From contig DATATB010000145.1 in NCBI GenBank assembly GCA_036268995.1, positions 1-64,000 of the forward strand: a DNA stretch of 64,000 nt, written 5' to 3'. The notes below the pieces were generated by a model. That model made no database searches, was not told where the DNA came from, and saw only the letters and a program-made list of their open reading frames with translations. Positions 42,170-51,898 of the stretch are shown piece by piece; the first letter of the stretch is position 1; every line of letters starts with the position of its first letter. Position numbers and translations under genes: made by a program. This DNA is from DATATB01 sp036268995 (GTDB lineage: Bacteria; Planctomycetota; Planctomycetia; Pirellulales; PNKZ01).

Positions 42170-45100
42170 CTATCGCCACCAATCGGGCATCCAGCGGCGC
42201 ACGCGCTCGAGCATGCCGGGCTTGCGCTCGGGCTCGGCGGGTTCGGGCGGCTCGGCAGCCGCGTTCGATGGGGGCGGCGGAGGGTGATCGGCCAGCGGCG
42301 CGGTCGAGCGCGGCACGTAGCTGGCCAGGAATCGCGGCCAATAGCCGTCGAGAATCCGCAAGCAGTCGGCGACCTCGCCGCTGGATCGCTTGTATTCGGC
42401 CAGGGCAATCAGCTTCGAGAGCTCGATTCGCTCGTTGTCGCTGAACTCGAGATCCGAGATCTGCACGTCGTCGATCCAGACTTCGCCCGCCTCGGTCAGT
42501 TCGAAGTGCAGGCTGACGCCCGACAGGCCTTCGGGCAGATCGCGAACTTGAAACACGTGTTGGGCCCAAGTGTCGGTGAGCGTACACACCGAGCCGGCGT
42601 CGTCGGGCCCGCGCATGTGGCTTTGGCCGGGCCCCAGCCCCTGCACGGACATGCGCACCGCGGGGCGCGGCGCCTGGTTGGCGCCGCGCAGCCACACCGA
42701 TACCGATAGCCGGCCGGTCGGCCGCGGTGCAAACGCCACGCTCGCCACTTCCGCTCCGTCGTTGGCGCTAATCAACCGCAACGAGTGTTTGCCGTGGTGC
42801 GGCTGTTGATCGTCGGTGACGAACTTGGCCCCGGCACGCTCGCTGAGAATCCAGCCGGGCAGCGATCCATCGGCGGCCTGGGGCAGTTCGAAGTCGCCAT
42901 TGGTCGGACCGTCTTTGGCTTCGGGATGCTTGAGTGTCGCGGCCCGGGCCCAGAGCTCCTTGACGCGCGCATCGAGCGCTTCGGCCGCTTCGGGCGGAAG
43001 CTCGACGCGCGGCCGCGCAAACTGCACGCCCGGCGCCGAAAAGCTGACCATCGCCAGTCCGAACGGTTTGAGCTTGACGGTCCAATCTCCAGTCGCCGGC
43101 GGTGCGCTGTCGCAACCCACCATGCGCTGGACGCGGGCCGTAGCCGGAGCATCGATTGCCAGCCGCGCCGTGGCGGTCCAGGGCGAATCGTTTACCAGGT
43201 ACAGATAAGTCCGGCTGGCTGTTTGCGCGGTGCGGATAGCAACCGGCTGCGTAGCGCCTTCGACCATCTGAAATGCCACCGGAGGGAGCTCGCGATACGC
43301 CTGGATAAACTCGCGCACCGATTCTTCCGCGCCCAGCGACAGCAGCCAGCCGCCGTCGGCCATCAGCCGCGCATCGCGCGTGGCTAGCGCGCGCGCGAAT
43401 CGCCGGCAGTTCTCGCGGCCGGCCGGCGCGGGCTGCGTGACCAGCCGCGTGAACGTCGGACGGAACGGGCTCTTGGCATCGAACGAAGCCACGCGCGCTT
43501 CTTGCGGCTCGTGGTAGAACAATTCGGCCGCTCCGGCCAACGAGTCCAGCTCGGCCGAGTCGTTCAACTCCAGCACGGCGGCTTGCTGCGGGAGCGCGCG
43601 CTCGGGGCCGATGCGCGACACGCGCAGCAGCGTCGGCCCGTGCTCGTCGCGGTACAACGTGGGATCGATGCCGACCCCGCGCAACACATCTTCCAATTGC
43701 GGCGGCTTGTCGAGATTCGGCTTGAGCGCCACGGCCAGCTCGGGCCGATTGAGCATGTCGGCGCCCAGCAAATACAACTTCGCGCCGCGGCGGGCGGACG
43801 TGACTTCATTCTGCAAGCGGCGATAAAAGTCGGCGAGTTTTTCGGCCCGCCAGCGCAGCCAGTGCTGCCGCACGCCGGGTGTCAGCAGCCGATCGCGCAG
43901 CTCGTGCGGCGGACCGGCGGCGTCGCCCAAGGCAACCTCGCGGGTGAATTGCACCAGCGTATCGTCATCGCAGCCCCACCGGTCGCCCGGCAACTGGGCA
44001 TAGCCGTCGGCGCTCAACTGCAACGCCAGGCCGGCGAACGAGGGATGCTCCGCGTAACGAGTGGCCAACTCGCGCACCGCGGTGGTCATGGCCTTTTGCA
44101 CGAGCGGATTGAGCGGGTTGTAGTAGGGTGCGAGCCCCTGGCGTGGGTCGTGCGTTTGCAGCCACGTGACGCCGCTGGGACCGATCAGCTCGAGCCCCAG
44201 GGCCTCTCCGCCACCGCGCCGTTTGAGCTGTTCCAACTCGGGCAGCGGCGTAGCGAAATGCATGGCAGGGATCAACTGCACGGCTTGCCGATCGCACATG
44301 CGAAACATCAGCTCGAGCGCATCTTTGCGGATCGGATCCTGCCCGTTGGCAAACAGGGCTCCGTCGTCATAGCGCGGCGTCGGCTCGAGCGTTGTGCTGG
44401 GATAGATGGTGCTGCCGTCGGCCATCACCGACAGCACCAGCGCGTTGTAGCCAGCGTAGTCGAGATACTCCAACAGCCGGCTGCCTCCCTCGAAGAAGGT
44501 CGACCAGTCGGCCAGCGTCCGGCCGCTGGCGGCGCTCCACGGATCGAGCCCCTGGCTGGCTCCGAAGTTTGCGGGGAACAGCGGGCGATCGTAGTACGCG
44601 GCCAGCAGCCGGCTGCCATCAGGCGCGGCGATCGGACCCAGCCGGGGTAAGTGATGCGGGCCCGGCTCGCGCACCCGGGCCGCCAATGGCGCCCGGGGGC
44701 CGAGCAAGCGGATCTTGCCATAGACCGCGTGCGCGCCGTCGCGGCGATTGGTCACCAGCAGCAGCGGCGCGCTGGTGCGCGGCCAGAATACGAGCCGATG
44801 CTTTTGCATCTGCGAGGTTTTGGGCCCCGACTCGTTCACATAGGCGCCTGAATCCAAACCGATCGGCAGCACCGCGCCGGCCGCGTTGGGTTCGATGATG
44901 CTGAGGCCCAAAAACTGCGGCACGTCGCCCGGGTATTCCACTTCCAGAATATGCGGCTGGCCGACACGCGACACCGGCAGCGGATAAGCCTGCCAGCCGA
45001 CGTCGGGATCGTGGCCGTGCGGGCCGATTTGCGCGAGCATGCCCAAGGGGTGCGCCAGCGGCGTCATGTCGCCGCTGCCCAGCGGCCCGCGCCGCAGTGC

Positions 45101-46072
45101 TGGCAGCACGGCCAACTGCGTCAACCGTTCCGACCAGCCGGGGCTGGCCGGATCGATCTCGACCAGCACGTCCATGCTGCCGGCTGAAGCTGGCGGCGTG
45201 GGTGGTTGATTGCGGCTGACGACGACAAACTGCAAACGTCGCTCTTCGCTGCCCACGACGCGTCGCGTGATCCGATCCTGCAAGGCTCGCCGGGTCGCGC
45301 TCAGCACCAGATCGTAAACGCCCTCCTGCTCGGGCACCGGAATCACAAAACGCGCACGCGGCGGCGGGCCGATTTCTTCTGGCAGCAGCTCGACATCTTG
45401 CTCGCCCGACCAGCTCGAACGCACGCCGTGCGGCGGCAACAACCGGGCCTGCACCCGCAGTCGGGTACCCAGCGCCAGGGCCGGCAGCTTGGGCCAGGCC
45501 TCGACCTCGAGCGATTCGCCCGGGGCAAACACCAGGTTGTCGCGCGCCACCCGCAGTTCGAGCTTGTCGCCGGGCGCTCGCCGCGCCAACAGCCGGCTGC
45601 CCTGGTTGTCCAGTGCATAGCTGCGATACTCGTCGAGCAAGTCGGCCAGCGGAATCGTAAGGCTCGTATCGGCCGCCTGATCGGCACTGGTCAGTTGGAT
45701 GGTCAACCTGGCGGCGACCGGCGCGTGGATGGTCATGTCGAGGCCGTCGTACGAACGGCGGCTGGGGGAGCGCACGAACACCTGGCCCGAGTCGGCCCAG
45801 ATCGAGCCGGGCTCGTCGGCATCGACGCCCAGGGCCTGCGGGTTCTCGAGCGTGCCGGAGCTGACTTGGATCATGCCTTGCCAGCGGCGCGAGATGGCCC
45901 CGCCCCATTCCAGCCGCAAACGCAAGTGCACCACGTGAACATCGTCGTCCGCGGCGGCATCGAGCGCCACGCCGCTCAACACCGCGGCGACGAGCATGCA
46001 CCGCCACACACCGGCCATAGGCCGGCATGCAATCTGGCGAAACGCTCGGTTCGGACTTCCTTGTCCGATCAT
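42170..46072 (-). CDS. Large secreted glycoside hydrolase-like protein (GHL10/DUF4838-type) with CBM-like end
   Basis: About 1300 residues. ATG 46072 is preceded by AAGGAACG at good spacing; a signal peptide (WRCMLVAAVLSGVALDAAA) begins some 20 residues later. The first 430 residues are beta-rich, the centre holds a TIM-barrel-like domain (LLEYLDYAGYNALVLSVMADG, MCDRQAVQLIPAMHF, GYAQLPGDRWGCDDD, LRWRAEKLADFYRRL) similar to planctomycete family-10-like hydrolases, and near the C-terminus a CBM4/9-type jelly roll appears (GDFELPQAADGSLPGW, GKHSLRLIS). A polysaccharide substrate is inferred; the catalytic acids cannot be assigned with certainty. Confidence 0.65.
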   Translation of the reverse strand: MIGQGSPNRAFRQIACRPMAGVWRCMLVAAVLSGVALDAAADDDVHVVHLRLRLEWGGAISRRWQGMIQVSSGTLENPQALGVDADEPGSIWADSGQVFVRSPSRRSYDGLDMTIHAPVAARLTIQLTSADQAADTSLTIPLADLLDEYRSYALDNQGSRLLARRAPGDKLELRVARDNLVFAPGESLEVEAWPKLPALALGTRLRVQARLLPPHGVRSSWSGEQDVELLPEEIGPPPRARFVIPVPEQEGVYDLVLSATRRALQDRITRRVVGSEERRLQFVVVSRNQPPTPPASAGSMDVLVEIDPASPGWSERLTQLAVLPALRRGPLGSGDMTPLAHPLGMLAQIGPHGHDPDVGWQAYPLPVSRVGQPHILEVEYPGDVPQFLGLSIIEPNAAGAVLPIGLDSGAYVNESGPKTSQMQKHRLVFWPRTSAPLLLVTNRRDGAHAVYGKIRLLGPRAPLAARVREPGPHHLPRLGPIAAPDGSRLLAAYYDRPLFPANFGASQGLDPWSAASGRTLADWSTFFEGGSRLLEYLDYAGYNALVLSVMADGSTIYPSTTLEPTPRYDDGALFANGQDPIRKDALELMFRMCDRQAVQLIPAMHFATPLPELEQLKRRGGGEALGLELIGPSGVTWLQTHDPRQGLAPYYNPLNPLVQKAMTTAVRELATRYAEHPSFAGLALQLSADGYAQLPGDRWGCDDDTLVQFTREVALGDAAGPPHELRDRLLTPGVRQHWLRWRAEKLADFYRRLQNEVTSARRGAKLYLLGADMLNRPELAVALKPNLDKPPQLEDVLRGVGIDPTLYRDEHGPTLLRVSRIGPERALPQQAAVLELNDSAELDSLAGAAELFYHEPQEARVASFDAKSPFRPTFTRLVTQPAPAGRENCRRFARALATRDARLMADGGWLLSLGAEESVREFIQAYRELPPVAFQMVEGATQPVAIRTAQTASRTYLYLVNDSPWTATARLAIDAPATARVQRMVGCDSAPPATGDWTVKLKPFGLAMVSFSAPGVQFARPRVELPPEAAEALDARVKELWARAATLKHPEAKDGPTNGDFELPQAADGSLPGWILSERAGAKFVTDDQQPHHGKHSLRLISANDGAEVASVAFAPRPTGRLSVSVWLRGANQAPRPAVRMSVQGLGPGQSHMRGPDDAGSVCTLTDTWAQHVFQVRDLPEGLSGVSLHFELTEAGEVWIDDVQISDLEFSDNERIELSKLIALAEYKRSSGEVADCLRILDGYWPRFLASYVPRSTAPLADHPPPPPSNAAAEPPEPAEPERKPGMLERVRRWMPDWWR

Positions 46073-46522
46073 CAGCGCGTTCCTTGACTTAGCGGCGAGC
46101 TTCCGGCGGCCACCGACCATTGCCGCGCAGGGTGCGGATCCATGGCCGACGTCGGCATAACGGGTGATTTTGAAATGGGCCGAGGATTATATCGGCCGAC
46201 TTCAGCTACCACCATGCCAGACCGAACTTGCTAGCGATGCGCTGCCAGCGTTGACCGTGGTCTGCCCGGGCGTGCTTTTCCTGGCGGATAACTGGCGTCG
46301 TGGGCAGGTTTTCCGTAGCCCAGCCCTTCCAGGGCTGGGACACGCGGCCGGCGCAGCGCGCGTTCCCGCGTTTCGATGCGGCCGAAGGCCGCATCGAAAC
46401 GCGGGAAATGGGATCGCGTGCAACCCCAGACCCAGCCCTGGAAGGGACTGGGCTACGGAAAAACGATGCCGTGGTCGAGAGGCTCGAAGGACGAGAGTGC
46501 CCAAATGGAAACGGTTCCAGCA
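46073..46522. repeat. Intergenic region with nested cruciform repeat, family R4
   Basis: A perfect inner palindrome of two 21-base arms around GAA spans 46363-46407. Outside it, TTTTCCGTAGCCCAG (46309-46323) pairs with CTGGGCTACGGAAAA (46448-46462), and CCAGGGCTGGG / CCCAGCCCTGG pair in the same orientation, so the block 46309-46462 can fold as one large cruciform. I see no gene in this 450-base stretch. The GHL gene's promoter must be in the right-hand half toward 46200. Confidence 0.8.
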
Positions 46523-47776
46523 TCAAACTTGGTCTGCCAGCAGTTCGGCCGGCAACGCGGTCAGAGGGCTGGAGCTACCGGTTCGAGCGGCCTCGACCAG
46601 CTCGTTCCAGCCACGTTCGAGGGCCTCGACGATGTCCGGGCAGCGGTCGGCCACGTCGTTCATTTCGAAGCGATCGTCCGGCTTGGCATACAGCCAATGA
46701 CTGGCGGCCGGGTCGTCGCCCGGCACCGGCACGCTGCCGGCCCAGCGCAGAAACCAGCCCGGCGTGCGAATCGCCCGCTGGCCCGAGGCGCCGGCAATGC
46801 AAATCCGGTCGCGGACGGCCGTGACTTCATCGCGAACCAGAGGCAGCAAGCTCCGTGCTAGCGGCCCGCCCAGCGCTGGCTGCGGCAGTTGCCACCACGC
46901 GCTCAGTGTCATGGCCAGGTCGTCGGGCTCGATCAGGGCCTGGCTGCGGGCAGCACGCCCAGTGCCGTCCGGCATGCGTACGAACCAAGGCACGTGCAGC
47001 AGTTCGCCGCCCAAGGCTTCGTCCCAGCAGCCGACGCGCCGATGTTCGCCCAGCGCCAGGCCGCGGGCGCCCAGCATGGTCAACAATGTGCTCGCCGACC
47101 AGGGCTGCTCGGCGATCCAATCCAACAGGCCGCCGAGACATTCGTCCAGCGCGCTGACTTGCCCGGCATACGCCTGCGAGTATCCCAGCAACTCGTCGGG
47201 ATCGTAATCCTCGTCGAGCACCAGCCGTGGCGGCGCGACCAGTTCGGGCGGCAACGGTTCGTCGGGATCGGCATAGTGGTTGCGCAATTCCAGCGGCGCG
47301 TCCCAGGCAGTGCCCAGGCTGCCGAGGTGGACCCAAAGACAAAACGGTTGCTGCGCTGCCGCCAGCCATTCGATCACCGCGGCAAACAACGCGGCTAGCC
47401 GCGTTTCGTCGAGCGTCTGCGCGTTGCCAATGTTCTCGGGTGTGGCGACATGCAACAGCTCTTGCACTTCGCCGGCCAGCGGGCCGAGTGCAAGTTGCGG
47501 TTCGTCAGTAATCAGCGCGGTATGCACGCCGGCAGCCGCCAGGCGGCGCATTAGCGAGTCCTGCGGGGCCGTGGAGGGCGGCTCGACTGCCTGCGTGCCC
47601 CACCAGTAACCGCGATAGAGCTGCTCGAGCGACGAGGAGTCGATGAGCGCCTGGTCGAAGACAAAAGCTTCGGCCGCCAGGCGGTTGAAGGCCGGCGTCG
47701 CGATCCACGTGTTGCCGTAACAGCCCAGGTAGCCGGCATGCAGCCGATCGACAATCAGACAAATGGCGCTTTGCAT
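46523..47776 (-). CDS. Sulfatase-fold protein lacking the catalytic nucleophile
   Basis: This 417-residue protein has the alkaline-phosphatase/sulfatase fold: AICLIVDRLHAGYLGCYGN with the first metal Asp, TPAFNRLAAEAFVFDQAL, and YAGQVSALDECLGGLLDWI. In true sulfatases the next motif is C/S-x-P-S-R; here the segment is IDSSSLEQLYRGYWWG, without Pro, Arg or a clear Cys. No signal peptide. It is therefore probably inactive as a type I sulfatase, or uses Ser in another way as phosphatase. It stands at the minus-strand end of the polysaccharide cluster. Confidence 0.75.
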   Translation of the reverse strand: MQSAICLIVDRLHAGYLGCYGNTWIATPAFNRLAAEAFVFDQALIDSSSLEQLYRGYWWGTQAVEPPSTAPQDSLMRRLAAAGVHTALITDEPQLALGPLAGEVQELLHVATPENIGNAQTLDETRLAALFAAVIEWLAAAQQPFCLWVHLGSLGTAWDAPLELRNHYADPDEPLPPELVAPPRLVLDEDYDPDELLGYSQAYAGQVSALDECLGGLLDWIAEQPWSASTLLTMLGARGLALGEHRRVGCWDEALGGELLHVPWFVRMPDGTGRAARSQALIEPDDLAMTLSAWWQLPQPALGGPLARSLLPLVRDEVTAVRDRICIAGASGQRAIRTPGWFLRWAGSVPVPGDDPAASHWLYAKPDDRFEMNDVADRCPDIVEALERGWNELVEAARTGSSSPLTALPAELLADQV

Positions 47777-47858
47777 GCCGCTCCTTCATGGCCACGTAAG
47801 TGCACTGACAGATTCCGCTGGGTCGGCCGAATTGTGCCGGCCGGGCTTTATCATTGAA

Positions 47859-47988
47859 TGCCACTGCTGGCTTGTCCAGCAGTGGATCGAAGCGATAGGT
47901 GTCCGATATGGCTTGGCCGGCGGCACGGCTTGGTCGGATGCGACGGCATGGCGGCGTCGCACTGCTGGACAAGCCAGCAGTGGCACCC
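47859..47988. repeat. Inverted pair of palindromic repeats, family R5
   Basis: CACTGCTGGCTTGTCCAGC (47862-47880) and its reverse complement GCTGGACAAGCCAGCAGTG (47963-47981) face each other across about 82 bases. Each arm is itself a hairpin (CCACTGCTGG / CCAGCAGTGG). The block lies between the acyltransferase stop and the start of the sulfatase-fold gene. Confidence 0.85.
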
Positions 47989-48018
47989 GAAGAAGCTCAC
48001 GCACCGGAAGGCATTGCC

Positions 48019-49044
48019 CTAGGCCACGAGCCAGCGCGTGGCTCGCCAGCGGGCCAGCCACCAGGCACAAGCCGAACTGAGAATCGCCGCCGCGAGAAAC
48101 AGCGCGATGTCCAGGCCTGTCGTCGATGGCAGATGCAGCTTGGCGGCCAACGATTCGCCGATCTTGATAAACAGCAGATGCGAGCAATAGATGCCGTAGG
48201 CCAATTGGCCGAGCGTTACGACAAGCGGCGGAAACTTCATCGCCGGCCAGCCGATGGCCGCCATGCCAAAGCCTAAGCCCGCGGCGGTTTCCAGCAGGAT
48301 CGATCGGCCCAGCACAGCCAGCGCCGTCATCGCAAAGAGGAACAGCGCGACACCCAGCCACAGGCCCAGCCGCGAGGGGTGGCCAGCGGTCCGCGACGAT
48401 CGGCCGAGCAACCCCCAGCAGCAACCGACAAATGCCGATGGAAGCGCATCCCAGACGCAACGCGCACTGTGGTCGGCTGGCCACTGGCCCGGGCAAGGTA
48501 GAAGAGCGATCCACACCGCCGCCGCGCCCGCTACGCCAGCCAGCGCGACACGTGCAGGCCAATGATTGCCGGCCAGCGAGGCAATGGGAAACGCGGCCAC
48601 GCTCGCCATCAGCATGAACGGTAGAAACCACAAGTGATACGCGCCGCCCCAGACGAGCATCTCCCAACCGCCGAAATCATTGGCCTGTTCGGGCGCCAAG
48701 CCCTTCTTCACGACTTTGAATGCCAGGTAAACCGCCGACCAGGCCAGAAACGGCAAGTAGAGCCGCCTGGCGCGGGCCAGGGCCCAACGCGGCCAGGCCA
48801 CGAGCGATTCGCGGCGGCCTTTTTCGACCACGAGCAAGATCCCGACGCAGGTGAAGAACGGCACCGCAAAGCGGCCGAGCAAGTTGCTGGTGTTGGCGGC
48901 GGCGTGGATCCAAATGATGGCCAAGGCCCCCACGAGCCGTGCGGCGTCGAGCGCCTCGTTACGCGGACCAGCAAGCCGTGGCTGGCAGGCCGGTAGACGG
49001 CTTGCAAGCGGTCCGGCGACGTCGATGGCGGGAGAGATCGACAA
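48019..49044 (-). CDS. Acyltransferase 3 family membrane protein
   Basis: This 341-residue protein has about ten membrane helices and the acyltransferase-3 pattern: an N-terminal NEALDAARLVGALAIIWIHAA with the conserved His in the first helix, RARRLYLPFLAWSAVY (the R-x10-P motif), then AYHLWFLPFML. Members O-acetylate or succinylate surface glycans. It starts with TTG directly after the TGA of the O-antigen ligase gene (TGATTG at 49042-49047), so translation is probably coupled. No better start is seen further in. Confidence 0.85.
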   Translation of the reverse strand: MSISPAIDVAGPLASRLPACQPRLAGPRNEALDAARLVGALAIIWIHAAANTSNLLGRFAVPFFTCVGILLVVEKGRRESLVAWPRWALARARRLYLPFLAWSAVYLAFKVVKKGLAPEQANDFGGWEMLVWGGAYHLWFLPFMLMASVAAFPIASLAGNHWPARVALAGVAGAAAVWIALLPCPGQWPADHSARCVWDALPSAFVGCCWGLLGRSSRTAGHPSRLGLWLGVALFLFAMTALAVLGRSILLETAAGLGFGMAAIGWPAMKFPPLVVTLGQLAYGIYCSHLLFIKIGESLAAKLHLPSTTGLDIALFLAAAILSSACAWWLARWRATRWLVA

Positions 49045-50445
49045 TCAATGGGTTCCGGCTACAGGCTGAAAGGCAGAACTCCGCACGCGTGGCCGCGCCG
49101 CGGCACGACCATCGGTGACCTGCCGCCGCAGACCCTCGGTCAAGCCGGCCAAGGTGAACAGCAGCATGTGGACCATGGGAATGATCGTCACGTCCTGGAA
49201 CATGGCATTGGCGCCGTAAGCGGCCAGCGCGGCCAGAAACAACAGTGACTCGGCACGCGCCCAAGGAGGGACGACCGCATCGTGTTCGATCCGCCAGGCG
49301 TTGCGGCCCCACAGCACCAGCAGCGCCGTGAACAACAGCGTGCCGATCAGGCCCGTCTCGGTCAGCAGGCTGAGCCAAACGTTGTGCTGCACATACGGCC
49401 GCGACTTGGGCAGCGGCAAATCGGTCGAGCGATCTTCGACGTAATCGGCGTTTTCCTCAAGATACTGGCCGTAGCCACAGCCCAACAGCGGGCGATCGAG
49501 AAACATGTTCCAGGCCACCGCCGCCAACAGCGGCCGCAGCCGGGCCGAGTCGGCCGTTTCGGCGGCCGTAAGCTGCGCATCGCGTTTAAAGCTGACGAGC
49601 TGTTCCCACTGCGTGGCCACCAGCACGCTGCCGGCAATGGCGGCCGTTCCCAAGACCGTCAAGCGCCAGGTGCGCGGCAGCCTCAATGCCAGGAGCGTCG
49701 CCAGGCTGAGCACGCCGCCGATCCAGGCGCTGCGCGTCAGCGTGCAGTAGATGCCATAGCACATTACGACCGCGCTGGTGAGCAGGACGCAGCGGCCGAA
49801 GACGCCCGCGCGCGGCCAGAGCAGCAGCGCCGCGCACAGGCAAATGCTCTGGATCATGCCGCAGCCGGCCGGGTTCAACAGCGGACCGCGACCGCGTCCG
49901 AAAAACTCGGGGAACTCGGTCGAGCGAATATAGCTAGGCCAGACCAGCGACCAGATCTGCTTGGTTTCGCCGACGGCCGTCACGGCCAGGTACAGCCCGA
50001 ACACTGCCAGGCTCGTGAGCAGCAGAGTCGTGGTCCGCTCGGTTTGCGGAGCACCGCGGGCGACGAGGTACATGCCGGCCGGCAGAAAAAAGTAGAACAG
50101 CAGCCGGCTCATCGGCTGCGAGTTGCTGATGTGCCAATCGTGCGTGACCGTGCTGGCCGAGAGCACGACGAGCAGCGCGGCCAGCACGTATTCCGTTTTG
50201 CCCAGCGGCAGCGGCTCGATACGGCCCCAGCGCCAGAGCAGGCAGAACTGCGCCATCAGCACGACCCACAGCACGCGGTCGGCCGTAATCGGCAGCGGCC
50301 GCATGTCGATATGGAAGAACGAATGGCCAAAGCAGCAACCGGCCAGCAGCACCGCCAGGCAGCCGGCGACCAGCCCGCCGCGAAAGAACAGCAGGCTTCC
50401 CCAGACGAGTGCCACGAGCCCAGCGACTAAGAGCAGGAATTGCAT
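49045..50445 (-). CDS. O-antigen ligase/Wzy-type polymerase family membrane protein
   Basis: This 466-residue protein has ten or more membrane helices and the Wzy_C pattern: a large periplasmic loop between late helices with DRPLLGCGYGQYLEE and HNVWLSLLTETGLIGTLLF, where the conserved Arg/His/Glu residues lie. Such proteins join or polymerise O-antigen or exopolysaccharide units. It is 13 bases downstream of the Wzz-like gene and overlaps translationally with the acyltransferase. Ligase and polymerase cannot be told apart from sequence alone. Confidence 0.85.
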   Translation of the reverse strand: MQFLLLVAGLVALVWGSLLFFRGGLVAGCLAVLLAGCCFGHSFFHIDMRPLPITADRVLWVVLMAQFCLLWRWGRIEPLPLGKTEYVLAALLVVLSASTVTHDWHISNSQPMSRLLFYFFLPAGMYLVARGAPQTERTTTLLLTSLAVFGLYLAVTAVGETKQIWSLVWPSYIRSTEFPEFFGRGRGPLLNPAGCGMIQSICLCAALLLWPRAGVFGRCVLLTSAVVMCYGIYCTLTRSAWIGGVLSLATLLALRLPRTWRLTVLGTAAIAGSVLVATQWEQLVSFKRDAQLTAAETADSARLRPLLAAVAWNMFLDRPLLGCGYGQYLEENADYVEDRSTDLPLPKSRPYVQHNVWLSLLTETGLIGTLLFTALLVLWGRNAWRIEHDAVVPPWARAESLLFLAALAAYGANAMFQDVTIIPMVHMLLFTLAGLTEGLRRQVTDGRAAARPRVRSSAFQPVAGTH

Positions 50446-50458
50446 GGTGGCGACGAGC

Positions 50459-51898
50459 TTACTGCGAGATCGATTTGGCGAGGGCCTTTTTCAAGCTTAG
50501 GACATGGCCGAGGGCCGGAGCGCTCGATTCGGGCTGCGAGAGCAGCTCGGCCTGTGTCGGCAGAGCGGGTTGTATCGAGACAAGCAGCACACCCAGGCCC
50601 AGGGCCAAACCGCCGAAAATGCCGGCCAGGACAATCATCGCACGGCTGGGGCCCACCGGCTTGCCGCCCACCTGGGGAGCATCCAACCGGCTGATCAGGC
50701 TCGCACTACGCGAACCGGCCTGCGCGGCACGGGCTTCGACCAGCTCGCGTTGGCCGGCTTCGAGCACCCGCGTGCGGCTTTCGCTTTCGGCCAGCAAGCT
50801 CGAATATTCGGCTCGCAGGCCGGCCAGCCGCTCCAATCGCGAGGCCAGCGAAGCGCGCTGCTTTTCCAGCAGGGTGGCACGGTCGGCGGCCAGTTCCCAG
50901 TCGAGCTCGGCCCCGCGGATGGCGGCGCTCAGCTCGTGCTTCAAGTGGCCGGCAATCTCCTGCTCGGCCGCATGCGAGGCCAGCACTTGCGGATGCACGG
51001 CCGACATCGTGCCCAAGAGCTGGGCCGTCTTCATCTGGGCATCCATCAGCCCGTCCTTCAGATGCTTGAGTGCCGGCTGCGCTTCCAGCAACCCGGTGGG
51101 CGTGGCCAGCAGTTGGTGGGGATCGTTCTGCGAGGCGATGAGCGAGTCGAGCAGTTGGCGGCTATTGCGCTCCTGCATCTGGGCCTGACGCAGCTCGCCG
51201 TCGAGCTCCAGGCACTTGCGACGCAAATCGCTCTCGCCCGAATTGGCATGGTGCAGGTTACGCAGCTCGGCCAGGTCGCCACCGACCTGTTGTTCCAGCT
51301 TCTGCAGCCGGGTCGTGACGGCACTCAAGTCGACCTGGGCCAACTCGACCGTCTTGTTGACTTCGGCCAACAGGCTGCCGGCCCGAGCGCCACGCAACGT
51401 GTTGTAGCGGCTTTCCAGTTGATCGGTGACGGCCGTGGCCAGGGCCAAGGCCCGCGCCTTGCTGGTGCTCGTGACTTTGACGTAAAAGACTTCGGTCTTG
51501 CCGAACTCGGCACCCTTGGGCGGCGTGACTTTCAGAGCGTCGCTCAGCTCGACCACGTCCTGATCCGCGGGCCAGTTGCCGGTCTGGCCATCCGGCGGGC
51601 CGACTTCGATCAAGGCTTGCTCCAGCACGCCGTGGCTCTTGGCCAGCTCGAGCACGGTTTCCAGCAGCGTCTTCATCTCGTCCGAATGACGGAACCGGCC
51701 CGGCGAATCGCTGTTGCCCGCCACTTCGTTGCGGACGATCAAGGCCTGCGAAGCCTCGAACTTGTCGGTGCGGACCAGGGCGTACGTCAGACCCAACAAG
51801 GCCACCAGGGCGGCCGGCACGAACCAGCGCCGCGGATACGCGATCACCAGACGCACCAGATCGGACGGGCAGGTCAGCGACACGGGCAGAGGGGCCAT
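50459..51898 (-). CDS. Wzz-like polysaccharide chain-length/export protein
   Basis: This 479-residue protein has the two-helix polysaccharide copolymerase layout: an N-terminal membrane helix (WFVPAALVALLGLTYALV), a long periplasmic part with coiled coil (about 150-390; LAEVNKTVELAQVDLSAVTTRLQKL and others), and a C-terminal helix (AMIVLAGIFGGLALGLGVLLVSI). No tyrosine-kinase domain is fused. It begins the minus-strand Wzz-ligase-acyltransferase operon, divergent from the GNAT-like gene. Confidence 0.8.
   Translation of the reverse strand: MAPLPVSLTCPSDLVRLVIAYPRRWFVPAALVALLGLTYALVRTDKFEASQALIVRNEVAGNSDSPGRFRHSDEMKTLLETVLELAKSHGVLEQALIEVGPPDGQTGNWPADQDVVELSDALKVTPPKGAEFGKTEVFYVKVTSTSKARALALATAVTDQLESRYNTLRGARAGSLLAEVNKTVELAQVDLSAVTTRLQKLEQQVGGDLAELRNLHHANSGESDLRRKCLELDGELRQAQMQERNSRQLLDSLIASQNDPHQLLATPTGLLEAQPALKHLKDGLMDAQMKTAQLLGTMSAVHPQVLASHAAEQEIAGHLKHELSAAIRGAELDWELAADRATLLEKQRASLASRLERLAGLRAEYSSLLAESESRTRVLEAGQRELVEARAAQAGSRSASLISRLDAPQVGGKPVGPSRAMIVLAGIFGGLALGLGVLLVSIQPALPTQAELLSQPESSAPALGHVLSLKKALAKSISQ

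Noticed and set aside
46164..46861. Plus-strand frames in the gap between the GHL gene and the sulfatase-fold gene
   Set aside because: They translate through the R4 cruciform and the antisense of the sulfatase-fold gene; no motif and no start signal.
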